Made by a program: the position numbers and the translations under genes. Source: Actinoplanes campanulatus (GTDB taxonomy: Bacteria; Actinomycetota; Actinomycetes; Mycobacteriales; Micromonosporaceae). Taken from it: DNA of 64,000 nucleotides. Below the pieces are notes generated by a model that had not been told where the DNA came from, did no database searches, and saw only the letters and a program-made list of their open reading frames with translations. Shown here in pieces: positions 27,072 through 35,600 of the stretch. The stretch lies in assembly GCF_014647795.1 (NCBI RefSeq), contig NZ_BMPW01000001.1, forward strand, positions 682,001-746,000, written 5' to 3'. How positions within the stretch are numbered: position 1 is the first letter of the stretch; the number at the start of each line of letters is the position of its first letter.

Positions 27072-27112
27072 CCCCAACACCCCTCGCCGCCTGGCTGGGC
27101 TGGGTGTTGGGG
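27072..27112 (-). terminator. Hairpin after the SDR gene
   Basis: An 11-bp perfect stem (CCCCAACACCC with GGGTGTTGGGG) encloses a loop of about 19 bases. It lies 35 bases after the stop codon of the SDR gene on the minus strand. It probably ends the permease-GS-ALDH-SDR transcript. Confidence 0.65.
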
Positions 27113-27146
27113 TTTCCCTTCCCACCGTAGCGGGTCGACAAACGTG

Positions 27147-27911
27147 TCACAGCGGCGTTACGTACGCTCCGGTGATTCCGCCGTCGACGACGAACTGCGA
27201 CGCCGTCATGAACGACGCGTCGTCGCTGGCCAGAAACGCCACCGCGGCGGCGATCTCGCCCGGCTCGGCGAACCGGCCCATCGGCACGTGCACCAGCCGC
27301 CGGGCGGCCCGTTCCGGGTCCTTGGCGAACAGCTCCATGAGCAGCGGCGTGGCCACCGGCCCGGGGCAGAGCGCGTTGATCCGGATGCCCTCGCGGGCGA
27401 ACTGCACACCCAGCTCGCGGGTCATCGCCAGCACGCCGCCCTTGCTGGCGGTGTAGGCGATCTGCGAGGTGGCCGCGCCGAGCAGGGCCACGAACGAGGC
27501 GGTGTTGATGATCGAGCCCTTGCCCTGCCGCTGCATGTGCGGGATCGCGTACTTGCAGCAGAAGAAGACGCTCGTGGTGTTGACCCTGAGCACACGCTCC
27601 CAGGCGTCCAGGCCGGTGACCAGGATCGAGTCGTCGTCGGGCGGCGAGATGCCGGCGTTGTTGAAGGCGATGTCGACCCGGCCGTGCCGTTCCGCGACGC
27701 CGTCGAAGAGAGCTTTGACCTGCTCCTCGTCGCTGACGTCACAGGCCACGAACTCGCCGCCGACCTCCGCGGCGACGGCCTTTCCGGCATCCTCCGAGAT
27801 GTCCACGGCGACGACCTTGGCGCCCTCCGCGGCGAACCGCCGGGCGGTCGCCAGCCCGATGCCACTGCCGGCGCCGGTGATCACGGCGACCCGGTCCTGC
27901 AAGCGTTCCAC
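27147..27911 (-). CDS. SDR family NAD(P)-dependent oxidoreductase
   Basis: A classical 254-residue short-chain dehydrogenase with the cofactor loop TGAGSGIG (residues 12-19), NNAG near residue 86, the catalytic Ser in NTASFVALLG and the YTASK motif near residue 150. GTG 27911 follows immediately on the aldehyde dehydrogenase stop, so the two are co-translated. Acidic residue D36 after the second strand (VVAVDISED) favours NAD over NADP. In this cluster it may oxidise or reduce a hydroxy-acid or semialdehyde intermediate; the substrate is not determined by the sequence. Confidence 0.9.
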   Translation of the reverse strand: MERLQDRVAVITGAGSGIGLATARRFAAEGAKVVAVDISEDAGKAVAAEVGGEFVACDVSDEEQVKALFDGVAERHGRVDIAFNNAGISPPDDDSILVTGLDAWERVLRVNTTSVFFCCKYAIPHMQRQGKGSIINTASFVALLGAATSQIAYTASKGGVLAMTRELGVQFAREGIRINALCPGPVATPLLMELFAKDPERAARRLVHVPMGRFAEPGEIAAAVAFLASDDASFMTASQFVVDGGITGAYVTPL

Positions 27912-29273
27912 TCAGTCTCCCGTTGAGATGAATACGTTCTTCACATCCGTGAAGGACAGCAGTGCGTCCGGGCCCAGCTCACGCCCGAGACCGGATTGCT
28001 TCATGCCACCGAACGGGGTCCAGTAGCGCACCGAGGAGTTGCTGTTCACGCTCAGCGCGCCGGTCTCCACGGCCCGCGAGACGCGTAGCGCCCGGCCCAC
28101 GTCCCGGGTCCAGAGCGAGCCGGACAGCCCGTACTCGGTGTCGTTGGCCAGCCGGATCGCCTCCTCCTCGTCCCGGAACGGCAACACGCTCACCACCGGC
28201 CCGAAGATCTCCTCGCGCCAGTGCCGGTCCGCGTTCGAGCGCGCCAGCAGCACGGTCGGCGGAAACCACCATCCGTTCGCGTCCGGCGCGGTGCCGCGGA
28301 ACGCGATGTCAGAGCCTTCGAGGTACGACGTGACGGCGGCCCGCTGTCCGGAGGAGATCAGTGGTCCCATCTCCGACGAGTCATCGGCGGGGTCGAGGAC
28401 CCGGAAACCCCGCACGGCCGGTTCGAGGAGCGCGAGGAATTTGTCGTACACCGACTCCTGAACCAGCAGCCGGGAGCGCGCGCAGCAGTCCTGTCCGGCG
28501 TTGTCGAAGACGGCGCCGGGTGCGGCGGCGGCCGCGGCGTCGAGATCGGCGTCCGCGAAGACGATGTTGGCGCTCTTGCCGCCGAGCTCCAGGGTCACCC
28601 GTTTCACCTGGTCGGCGCAGCCCGCCATGATCGACTTGCCGACCTCGGTGGACCCGGTGAAGCAGACCTTCCGCACCGCCGGGTGGGTGACGAACCGCTG
28701 CCCGACCACGCTGCCCTTACCCGGCAGCACCTGGAACACGTGCTCCGGGAGCCCGGCCTCGAGGGCCAGCTCGCCGAGCCGGATCGCGGTCAGCGGGGTC
28801 AGCTCGGCCGGCTTGAGCACCACCGTGTTGCCGGCCGCCAGCGCGGGCGCGAACCCCCAGCCGGCGATCGGCATCGGAAAGTTCCACGGCACGATGATCC
28901 CGACCACGCCGAGCGGCTCGTGGAACGTCACGTCGACGCCGCCGGCCACCGGGATCTGCCGCCCGGACAGCCGCTCCGGAGCGCCGGCGTAGTAGTTCAG
29001 CACGTCGCGGACGTTGCCCGCCTCCCAGCGCGCGTTGCCGATGGTGTGCCCGGCGTTGCGCACCTCCAGCCGCGCCAGTTCCTCGATGTGCTCCTCGACC
29101 ACCGTCGCGAAGCGCCGCAGCAGCCGCGCCCGGTCTCCGGGCGAGACCCGGCGCCACTCACCGAAAGCGATCCGCGCACGCTCGATCGCCGCGTCGGTCT
29201 CCGCCAGACCCAGCGACGGTACGGTCGTGAAGACCTCACCCGTCGAAGGATCGATCACCTCTGTAGTCGCCAC
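27912..29273 (-). CDS. Aldehyde dehydrogenase (NAD-dependent, ALDH superfamily)
   Basis: The 453-residue enzyme has PWNFPMPIAGWGFAPAL, the cofactor loop GSTEVGKSI, the catalytic glutamate in ELGGKSANIVF and the catalytic cysteine in AGQDCCARSR. GTG 29273 is preceded by GAGG at eight bases and is preferred over the longer frame that overlaps the GS gene. In Puu-type pathways this step oxidises a gamma-glutamyl-aminoaldehyde to the acid, which the neighbouring hydrolases then cleave. That assignment rests on context. Confidence 0.92.
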   Translation of the reverse strand: MATTEVIDPSTGEVFTTVPSLGLAETDAAIERARIAFGEWRRVSPGDRARLLRRFATVVEEHIEELARLEVRNAGHTIGNARWEAGNVRDVLNYYAGAPERLSGRQIPVAGGVDVTFHEPLGVVGIIVPWNFPMPIAGWGFAPALAAGNTVVLKPAELTPLTAIRLGELALEAGLPEHVFQVLPGKGSVVGQRFVTHPAVRKVCFTGSTEVGKSIMAGCADQVKRVTLELGGKSANIVFADADLDAAAAAAPGAVFDNAGQDCCARSRLLVQESVYDKFLALLEPAVRGFRVLDPADDSSEMGPLISSGQRAAVTSYLEGSDIAFRGTAPDANGWWFPPTVLLARSNADRHWREEIFGPVVSVLPFRDEEEAIRLANDTEYGLSGSLWTRDVGRALRVSRAVETGALSVNSNSSVRYWTPFGGMKQSGLGRELGPDALLSFTDVKNVFISTGD

Positions 29274-29289
29274 GCCAAGATCCTCACAC

Positions 29290-30636
29290 TCAGAGGCGCT
29301 CGAATCCACGGCGCAACTCCCAGTCCGTCACCGCGGCGTCGTAGGCCGCCAGTTCCACCCGTCCCATGTTCGCGTAGTGGGCCACGACGTCCGGGCCGAA
29401 CGCGGTTTCCGCCACCGCGCTGTCCGCCCACAGCGCGGTCGCCTCCCGCAGGGTGCCGGGCACCCGGCCGGCCTCCGGGTCCTGGTAGGCGTTGCCGGTG
29501 AACTCGTCCTCCAGCGACAGCTCGTTCTCGATGCCGTGCAGGGCCCCGGCCACCAGGGCGGCGATCGCCAGGTACGGGTTCACGTCCCCGCCCGGCACCC
29601 GGTTCTCCACCCGCATGCCCTGCCCGTGCCCGGCGATCCGCAGCGCGCAGGTCCGGTTGTCGACGCCCCAGCGCAGCGCGGTCGGCGCGAACGACCCCGG
29701 CTGGTAGCGCTTGTACGAGTTGATGTTCGGCGCGAAGAGCAGGCTGAACTCCCGCATCGTGGCGAGCAGCCCGGCCAGCACCCGCTGCCCGGTCTCGCTG
29801 AGATGGGCCGGGCCGTCGCCGAGCATCGCCGACCGCCCGTTCTCGTCGCGCAGCGAGAAGTGGATGTGGCAGGAGTTGCCCTCCCGCTCGTTGGGCTTGG
29901 CCATGAAGGTGAGCGCCATGCCCTCCTGGGCGGCGATCTCCTTCGCCCCGTTCTTGTAGACCACGTGATGGTCGGCGGCGGTCAGCGCGTCCGAGTAGCG
30001 GAAGGCGATCTCGTGCTGGCCGAAGTTGCACTCGCCCTTGGCGCTCTCCGGGGTCAGGCCGGCGCCGTACATGTCGTTGCGGATCCGGCGCAGCAGCGGC
30101 TCCACCCGGGCGGTGCCGAGCAGCGAGTAGTCCACGTTGTACTGGTTGGCCGGGACCAGGTCCCGGTAGTTCTTCTGCGACGCCTGCTCGTAGGAGTCCC
30201 GGTAGAGGACGAACTCCAGCTCGGTCCCGGCGTAAGCGGACAGGCCGTGCGCCGCCAGCCGGTCGAGCTGGCGGCGCAGGATCTGCCGGGGTGAGGCCGG
30301 CACCGGCGCCCCGGACACGTCGTACAGGTCGGCCAGGACCAGCGCCGTGCCCGGGTGCCACGGGACCCGGCGCAGGGTGGAGAAGTCCGGCCGCATCACG
30401 AAGTCGCCGTAACCGGTGGACCAGGAGGACATGGCGTAGCCGTCGACGGTGTTCATGTCGACGTCGACCGCGAGCAGGTAGTTGCATCCCTCACTGCCGC
30501 CGGACACCACCTCGTCCATGAAGTAGCGCGCGTGCAGCCGTTTGCCCTGCAACCGGCCCTGCATGTCGGTCAGTGCCAGCAGCACCGTGTCGATACCGCC
30601 GTTGTCGACGGCGACGTCCAGCTCCTCGAGATCCAT
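29290..30636 (-). CDS. Glutamine-synthetase-like gamma-glutamylamine ligase (PuuA/GlnA3 type)
   Basis: This protein of 448 residues has the GS beta-grasp and catalytic domains: AGTELEFVLY, GQHEIAFRYSDALTAAD, the glutamate-binding loop region NEREGNSCHIHFSLRD, and RVENRVPGGDVNPYLA. It begins DLEELDVAVDNGGIDTVLLA, unlike canonical GlnA. It lies with a permease, aldehyde dehydrogenase and gamma-glutamyl hydrolases and not with nitrogen-assimilation genes. It therefore more likely glutamylates a polyamine or other amine than makes glutamine. In Streptomyces the related GlnA3 is a gamma-glutamylpolyamine synthetase. ATG 30636 has TAGGA upstream. Confidence 0.88.
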   Translation of the reverse strand: MDLEELDVAVDNGGIDTVLLALTDMQGRLQGKRLHARYFMDEVVSGGSEGCNYLLAVDVDMNTVDGYAMSSWSTGYGDFVMRPDFSTLRRVPWHPGTALVLADLYDVSGAPVPASPRQILRRQLDRLAAHGLSAYAGTELEFVLYRDSYEQASQKNYRDLVPANQYNVDYSLLGTARVEPLLRRIRNDMYGAGLTPESAKGECNFGQHEIAFRYSDALTAADHHVVYKNGAKEIAAQEGMALTFMAKPNEREGNSCHIHFSLRDENGRSAMLGDGPAHLSETGQRVLAGLLATMREFSLLFAPNINSYKRYQPGSFAPTALRWGVDNRTCALRIAGHGQGMRVENRVPGGDVNPYLAIAALVAGALHGIENELSLEDEFTGNAYQDPEAGRVPGTLREATALWADSAVAETAFGPDVVAHYANMGRVELAAYDAAVTDWELRRGFERL

Positions 30637-30649
30637 GCGAACAGTCCTA

Positions 30650-32146
30650 TCAGTCCGTCGACTCGCCGTGGGCGGCCTTCTCCAGCAGGTTCTGCTTCGG
30701 TCCGGTGAACCACTTCCGGGCCCCGGCGAACCACCAGATCGCGGCCGCGCCGAGCACCACCGCCACCGCGACGATCGTGTAGTTGAACGTCTCGGCGGTG
30801 ATCGGCGAGCCGGGCGGCAGTACGAAGAGGACACAGATGATCCCCACCCAGACGATCGCGATCCAGCCGACCGGAGCGCTCCACCTGCCGAGATTCCACG
30901 GGCCGGGCTGGAAGTCCGGGTTGAGCCGGCGCAGCAGGACCGGGCCGACATAGGCGATGTAGAGCCCGATCACCGCGATCGAGGTGGCCGCGTAGTAGGC
31001 GACCACGTTCCAGAGCGACGGCAGGACCAGGAGCGTGGAGAGGGCCACGCAGAGCCAGATGGAGTTGGTGGGCGTACCGGTGCGGGGGTTGACCTTCTTC
31101 CAGATCCACGAACCGGGCAGCGCGTCGTCGCGGGCGAAGGCGTAGGACATCCGGGAGTTCGCGGTGACCGACGCCATGCCGCAGAACCACTGCGCGATCA
31201 TGCAGATGAACAGCAGGAACGCGCCGAGGTCGTGCCCCGCCGCGTCGATGAAGATCTGCGCCGGGGGCAGGCCGAGCGGGGTGCCCAGCGAGCCCTCGTA
31301 GTCCTGGATGGACCAGGTGATCGCGACCAGCAGCACGAAGCCGGCGATGACCGACACCACCACGGACATCACGATGCCGCGCGGGGCGGCCCGGGCCGCG
31401 TCGTGGGTCTCCTCCGCGACGTGCGCCGAGGCGTCGTAGCCGGTGTACGTGTACTGCGCCATCAGCAGACCGACCAGGACGGCGTAGACACCCGCCCCGG
31501 CGAACGTGAAGCCGGTGGCGTTGTGCACCTCGAAGAACACCTCGGAGAGCGGCTTGTGCTGGTCCGGGACGACGGCGAGGACGCCGACGATCACCGCGAC
31601 GCCGACCAGGTGCCACCAGGCGCTCACGTCGGAGAGGATCCGGACCAGGCTGACGCCGAAGGTGTTCAGCAGGCCGTGCACGGCGATGATGACCAGGAAG
31701 ATCAGGAAGGTCTTGAGCGCCGTGACCTCCATGCCCAGGGTCAGGCTGAAGAAGGCCGCCGTGGTGATCGCGGCGCCGAAGTCGATGGCCGCGGTCACGG
31801 CCACCTCGCCGAGGAAGTTGAACCACCCGATGAACCAGGCCCAGGCGGCCTTGTTGCGTTTGGCCAGCGCGGCGGCCCACCAGTAGAGGGCGCCCGCGGT
31901 CGGGTACGCCGAGCACACCTCCGCCATCGCCAGCGCCACGAAGGTGACCATGACACCGACGCCGAGCCAGCCCAGCGTGATGGCGACCGGTCCACCGGCC
32001 TTCATGGCGATGCCGTACGAGGTGATCGCGCCGGCCAGGATCGAGATGATCGAGAAGGAGACGGCGAAGTTCGAGAAGCCGGAGAGCCGGCGGTGGAGTT
32101 CCTGTTTGTATCCGAGTTGGGCGAGCCGTTCTTCGTCGGTGCTCAC
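30650..32146 (-). CDS. APC superfamily amino acid/polyamine permease
   Basis: The 498-residue membrane protein has about 12 hydrophobic helices. The N-terminal stretch RLSGFSNFAVSFSIISILAG is typical of amine-choline-organocation transporters of the gamma-aminobutyrate/PuuP branch. I chose GTG 32146, eight bases after AGGGGG, over a farther GTG. It is the first gene of the unit and is followed 13 bases later by the GS-like ligase, so uptake and first activation step are co-expressed. Its leader contains a strong hairpin at 32322-32382. Confidence 0.9.
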   Translation of the reverse strand: MSTDEERLAQLGYKQELHRRLSGFSNFAVSFSIISILAGAITSYGIAMKAGGPVAITLGWLGVGVMVTFVALAMAEVCSAYPTAGALYWWAAALAKRNKAAWAWFIGWFNFLGEVAVTAAIDFGAAITTAAFFSLTLGMEVTALKTFLIFLVIIAVHGLLNTFGVSLVRILSDVSAWWHLVGVAVIVGVLAVVPDQHKPLSEVFFEVHNATGFTFAGAGVYAVLVGLLMAQYTYTGYDASAHVAEETHDAARAAPRGIVMSVVVSVIAGFVLLVAITWSIQDYEGSLGTPLGLPPAQIFIDAAGHDLGAFLLFICMIAQWFCGMASVTANSRMSYAFARDDALPGSWIWKKVNPRTGTPTNSIWLCVALSTLLVLPSLWNVVAYYAATSIAVIGLYIAYVGPVLLRRLNPDFQPGPWNLGRWSAPVGWIAIVWVGIICVLFVLPPGSPITAETFNYTIVAVAVVLGAAAIWWFAGARKWFTGPKQNLLEKAAHGESTD

Positions 32147-32321
32147 GTGAGTACCCCCTACCCGAAGGTGTGTGACCTGAGCCACTAATGCCGTGATGAT
32201 CGCTCCGCCGTGTTACGGGCGTCAATGACAGGGGTTAATTGCGTTGCCGCGTGACCGGGCCGGTGCGAGCCTGAATGCGGGCGATTCCTCGGCCGGGTCG
32301 CCCCCGCGGGACTCACCTCCC

Positions 32322-32382
32322 AGCGGCGGCGCGGGGCGCGGTCACCTCTCTCTTCGGCAAGCGCCCGCCCCGCGCCGCCGCT
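32322..32382. other. Perfect 15-bp hairpin in the permease upstream region
   Basis: AGCGGCGGCGCGGGG at 32322-32336 pairs perfectly with CCCCGCGCCGCCGCT at 32368-32382 around a 31-base loop. On the minus strand it lies about 175 bases before the permease start and would be part of its leader. No recognised riboswitch class fits. Together with 32147-32411 this is non-coding as far as I can see. Confidence 0.6.
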
Positions 32383-32411
32383 CTCCCGGCGGAGCGTTTC
32401 CCCAGCTCAGT

Positions 32412-32714
32412 CAGACTTTTGCGGCTAAAAAATCTACAGCGGCGAGTCTAGAAATCCGCCTCGTGCAGGCCTACATTCGATGTGTCGGCCACGGCTGACA
32501 AGCAACTGGCACAGTCGCTGAGTTGGAGGAGGAGGACGAGATACCGCAGCAACGCGTAATCAAGACGTCCCCGGCCCGACAAGAGGTGATCGCAGCCGAT
32601 GCCCATCACTCCGGTCGACCGCTAGCGGCACGCAGCCGGTCGACCACATGCGCCGGCCAGTGACCGGCACAAGAATTGAAAAGCCAGGGCCCCGGTTACC
32701 CGCCGGGGCCCTGG
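32412..32714 (+). ncRNA. Candidate small RNA or leader-peptide transcript
   Basis: No gene in this 614-bp gap (32147-32760) is expected on the plus strand, yet a strong plus-strand terminator ends this stretch. It begins with an A/T-rich patch (ACTTTTGCGGCTAAAAAATC) that could hold a promoter. It contains GGAGGAGGAGGA at 32525, then GAGGTGATC at 32584, a full match to the 16S anti-Shine-Dalgarno. That site precedes an eight-codon frame MPITPVDR at 32600. A 9-bp hairpin (GGTCGACCG/CGGTCGACC) follows the frame. It might be a regulatory RNA, a leader peptide, or the remnant of a lost gene. Evidence is structural only. Confidence 0.4.
32684..32714 (+). terminator. Strong hairpin ahead of the sensor kinase gene
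   Basis: A perfect 12-bp stem (CCAGGGCCCCGG with CCGGGGCCCTGG) with a seven-base loop. There is no annotated plus-strand gene upstream for it to terminate, which is the main support for a small transcript in this gap. Confidence 0.75.
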
Positions 32715-32760
32715 ACTATGTGCGTTCCCTGATCTGAGGGGTCCGTGCGACCCTCACCGC

Positions 32761-33996
32761 ATGCCATCGGTGAACCCCGACGAATGGCGACGGCCCGGAC
32801 CGACCACCGGCCAGCGCCGCACCGACGTGTGGACCGGCCTGGCGGTCGCCGCCGTCGCCCTGCTCAACCTCTTCATCGTCCGGCACGCCGGGTTCGTGAA
32901 GTCCGAGGACGTCGCGCCGCTGGCCGAACAGATCTGCTGGGTGCTGGCCATCACCCTGCCGCTGACCATGCGCCGCCGCTACCCCGACGTGGTGGCCGTG
33001 GTGATCGCGGCGGCCTTCATCGGCGGCCAGGCCCGCGGCTCCCAGGAACAGCAGGTCACCATCGGTGTGCTGTTCGCCTCGATCTACACGCTCGGCGCCT
33101 GGGGCCGGGACCGGGGCCGGTCCCGGCTGCTGCGGCTGGCGATCATCGGCGCCATGTTCGCGTGGCTCGCCGCCATCTTCGTCATCTTCGAGGGCGACTC
33201 GGTGGCTCCCGCGGTCAAGGCTTCGGCGGCGTTCAACACGTTCGTGGTGAACGCGGCCTTCTTCGCCTTCTGCCACCTGATGGGCGACGCCGTCTGGCGC
33301 GGCGTCCGGCACGGCTACGAGCTCGAGGAACAGACCGCCGAACTGCGGGCCGCGCACGCCGCGGCGGCCGAGCGGGCGGTCCTCGGCGAGCGGGTCCGGA
33401 TCGCCCGGGAACTGCACGACGTGGTCGCCCACCACGTGTCGGTCATGGGCATCCAGGCGTCCGCCTGCCGCCGGGCCATGGACAAGGACCCGGCCCGCGC
33501 CCGGACCGCGCTCACCGCCATCGAGGAGGGCGCCCGGACCGCGGTCGACGAACTGCGGCGAATGCTCGGTGCGCTGCGGGCCTCCGGGGCGCCCGAGGCC
33601 GGCAGCCCGGCCGGCATCGACCGGCTGCCGGAGATCGCCGAACGGGCCGAGGAGGCGGGACTGGCCGTCCGGTACGCCGTCTACGGTGATCCGGTGCCAC
33701 TGCCCGAGTCGCTGTCGCAGGCGGCCTACCGGATCGTCCAGGAGGCGGTGACCAACACCCTCAAACACGCCCGGGCGAGCGCGGTCGACGTGCGGGTCCG
33801 CTATCTCAACGGGCAGATCGAGCTGGACGTGACCGACGACGGGCGGGGTGGACCGGCCGACGGCGGCGGGCTGGGCGTGATCGGCATGCGCGAGCGGGTG
33901 GCGGTGCACGACGGCACCCTGGAGCACGGTCCACAGCCGGACGGCGGGTACCGGGTCCGCGCCCGGATCCCCTACCCGGCCAAGGTGACGACATGA
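32761..33996 (+). CDS. NarL-type sensor histidine kinase (HisKA_3)
   Basis: The 411-residue membrane kinase has four to five hydrophobic segments in residues 20-175. A coiled region leads to the HisKA_3 motif RIARELHDVVAHHVSVMGIQ with the phospho-acceptor histidine near residue 220. A compact HATPase follows (VTNTLKHARAS, VTDDGRGG, GLGVIGMRERV). It overlaps the response regulator start by four bases (ATGA). Kinases of this type commonly sense envelope or drug stress and control an adjacent ABC exporter, which fits the next two genes. Confidence 0.93.
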   Translation: MPSVNPDEWRRPGPTTGQRRTDVWTGLAVAAVALLNLFIVRHAGFVKSEDVAPLAEQICWVLAITLPLTMRRRYPDVVAVVIAAAFIGGQARGSQEQQVTIGVLFASIYTLGAWGRDRGRSRLLRLAIIGAMFAWLAAIFVIFEGDSVAPAVKASAAFNTFVVNAAFFAFCHLMGDAVWRGVRHGYELEEQTAELRAAHAAAAERAVLGERVRIARELHDVVAHHVSVMGIQASACRRAMDKDPARARTALTAIEEGARTAVDELRRMLGALRASGAPEAGSPAGIDRLPEIAERAEEAGLAVRYAVYGDPVPLPESLSQAAYRIVQEAVTNTLKHARASAVDVRVRYLNGQIELDVTDDGRGGPADGGGLGVIGMRERVAVHDGTLEHGPQPDGGYRVRARIPYPAKVTT

Positions 33997-34637
33997 GCGT
34001 GAGCGTGCTTCTGGCGGACGATCATCAACTGGTGCGGACCGGGTTCCGGGTCATCCTCGAGATGGAGGACGACATCACCGTGGCCGGCGAGGCGGCGGAC
34101 GGCGCCCAGGCCGTCGAACTGGCCCTGCGGCTGCGGCCGGACGTCGTACTGATGGATGTCGAGATGCCCGGGATGGACGGCCTGGAGGCGACCCGCCGGA
34201 TCGCCGCCGCGGGAGGTCCGTCGGTGCTGATCCTGACCACCTTCGACCGCGACGACTACCTGTTCGCCGCGCTCCGGGCCGGGGCCAGCGGTTTCCTGCT
34301 CAAGAACGGCACGCCGGAGGCGCTCACCGAGGCGGTCCGGGTGGTCGCCGCCGGGGAGGCCCTGCTCGCGCCGGCCGTCACCCGCCGGGTCATCTCCACG
34401 TTCACCGCGCCGGTGGCCGCCGGCGTCCGGCTGGACCAGCTCACCCCGCGCGAGCACGAGGTGCTGGTCCTCCTGGCGGGCGGCGCCACCAACGCGGAGA
34501 TCGCGACCACCCTGCGGCTCGGCGAGACGACGGTGAAGACGCACGTCAGCCGGGTGCTCATGAAGCTCGGCGCGCGCGATCGCACGCAGGCCGTGGTGCT
34601 GGCGTACGAGCTCGGGGTGGTCCGGCCCGGCGGGTGA
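33993..34637 (+). CDS. NarL/LuxR-family response regulator
   Basis: The 214-residue regulator has a receiver domain (VLLADDHQLVRTGF, phospho-acceptor in VVLMDVEMPGMDG, and LLKNGTPE). A LuxR-type helix-turn-helix follows (LTPREHEVLVLLAGGATNAEIA, GETTVKTHVSRVLMKLG). It is translationally coupled to the kinase. The most likely target is the ABC exporter promoter immediately downstream. Confidence 0.95.
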   Translation: MSVSVLLADDHQLVRTGFRVILEMEDDITVAGEAADGAQAVELALRLRPDVVLMDVEMPGMDGLEATRRIAAAGGPSVLILTTFDRDDYLFAALRAGASGFLLKNGTPEALTEAVRVVAAGEALLAPAVTRRVISTFTAPVAAGVRLDQLTPREHEVLVLLAGGATNAEIATTLRLGETTVKTHVSRVLMKLGARDRTQAVVLAYELGVVRPGG

Positions 34638-34706
34638 GGTCCTCCGCGAGGATGACCTACCCGAGCCGGACGACGGGGACATCGACGCGGATCTAGCGTG
34701 GTTCCC

Positions 34707-35600
34707 ATGACCACCGTCCTGAACGTCGATGCCGTGAGCCGGTCCTTCGGCGAGCGCCGGGTCCTCAAGGACGTCTCGTTCACCGTGGACTCCGGCCGGC
34801 TCACCGGCTTCGTCGGCGCGAACGGCGCCGGCAAGACCACCACGATGCGGATCGTCCTGGGCGTGCTCGCCGCCGACACCGGGGCGGTGACCTGGCGCGG
34901 CGCCCCGATCACCCGGGCCGACCGGCAGCGGTTCGGCTACATGCCGGAGGAGCGCGGCCTCTACCCGAAGATGACCGTGGCCGAGCAGATCGTCTACCTC
35001 GGACGGTTGCACGGGATCGGCGTCGCCGACGCCCGCCGGCGCACCACCGCCCTGCTGGAGCGGCTGGAGCTGGCCGAGCGGGGGAACGATCCGGTGGAGA
35101 AGCTGTCGCTGGGCAACCAGCAGCGCGCCCAGATCGCCGCCGCCCTGGTGCACGACCCGGAGCTGCTGGTACTGGACGAGCCGTTCTCCGGTCTCGACCC
35201 GATCGCCATCGAGACGGTGCTCGCCGTGCTCCGCGAGCGGGCCCGCGCCGGCGCCGCCGTGCTCTTCTCCAGCCATCAGCTCGAGCTGGTCGAGCGCCTC
35301 TGCGACGACCTGGTGATCATCGCCGACGGGACGATCCGGGCGGCCGGCCCCCGGGCCCGGCTGCGCGATCAGTACACGCTGCCCCGTTTCCGGATCGAGG
35401 TGGACTCCGATGCCGGCTGGCTTCGCGACGAGCCCGGGGTGACCCTGCTGGAGCTGGACGGCCGCCGGGCCGTCGTCGACCTCGACCCCGGCGCCGACGA
35501 GCAGGCGCTCCTGCACGCCGCCCTGGCCCGTGGCCCGGTCCGCGCCTTCGCGCCGGTCCGCCCCTCGCTCGCCGAGATCTTCCGAGAGGTGATCCAGTGA
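34707..35600 (+). CDS. ABC transporter ATP-binding protein (NatA/drug-export type)
   Basis: The 297-residue ATPase has Walker A GANGAGKTTTMR, the signature KLSLGNQQRAQIAAAL and Walker B LLVLDEPFSGLDP. A C-terminal extension of about 80 residues (VLFSSHQLELVERLCDD onward) is typical of the ABC-2 exporter class. ATG 34707 is chosen over the longer frame. Its stop overlaps the permease start by four bases. The 70-base gap after the response regulator may hold a regulated promoter. Confidence 0.94.
   Translation: MTTVLNVDAVSRSFGERRVLKDVSFTVDSGRLTGFVGANGAGKTTTMRIVLGVLAADTGAVTWRGAPITRADRQRFGYMPEERGLYPKMTVAEQIVYLGRLHGIGVADARRRTTALLERLELAERGNDPVEKLSLGNQQRAQIAAALVHDPELLVLDEPFSGLDPIAIETVLAVLRERARAGAAVLFSSHQLELVERLCDDLVIIADGTIRAAGPRARLRDQYTLPRFRIEVDSDAGWLRDEPGVTLLELDGRRAVVDLDPGADEQALLHAALARGPVRAFAPVRPSLAEIFREVIQ

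Noticed and set aside
32520-32662. About 46-codon frame reading through LEEEDEIPQQRVIKTS on the plus strand
   Set aside because: No usable ATG or GTG at its acidic start and no family resemblance; kept only as part of the small-RNA candidate.
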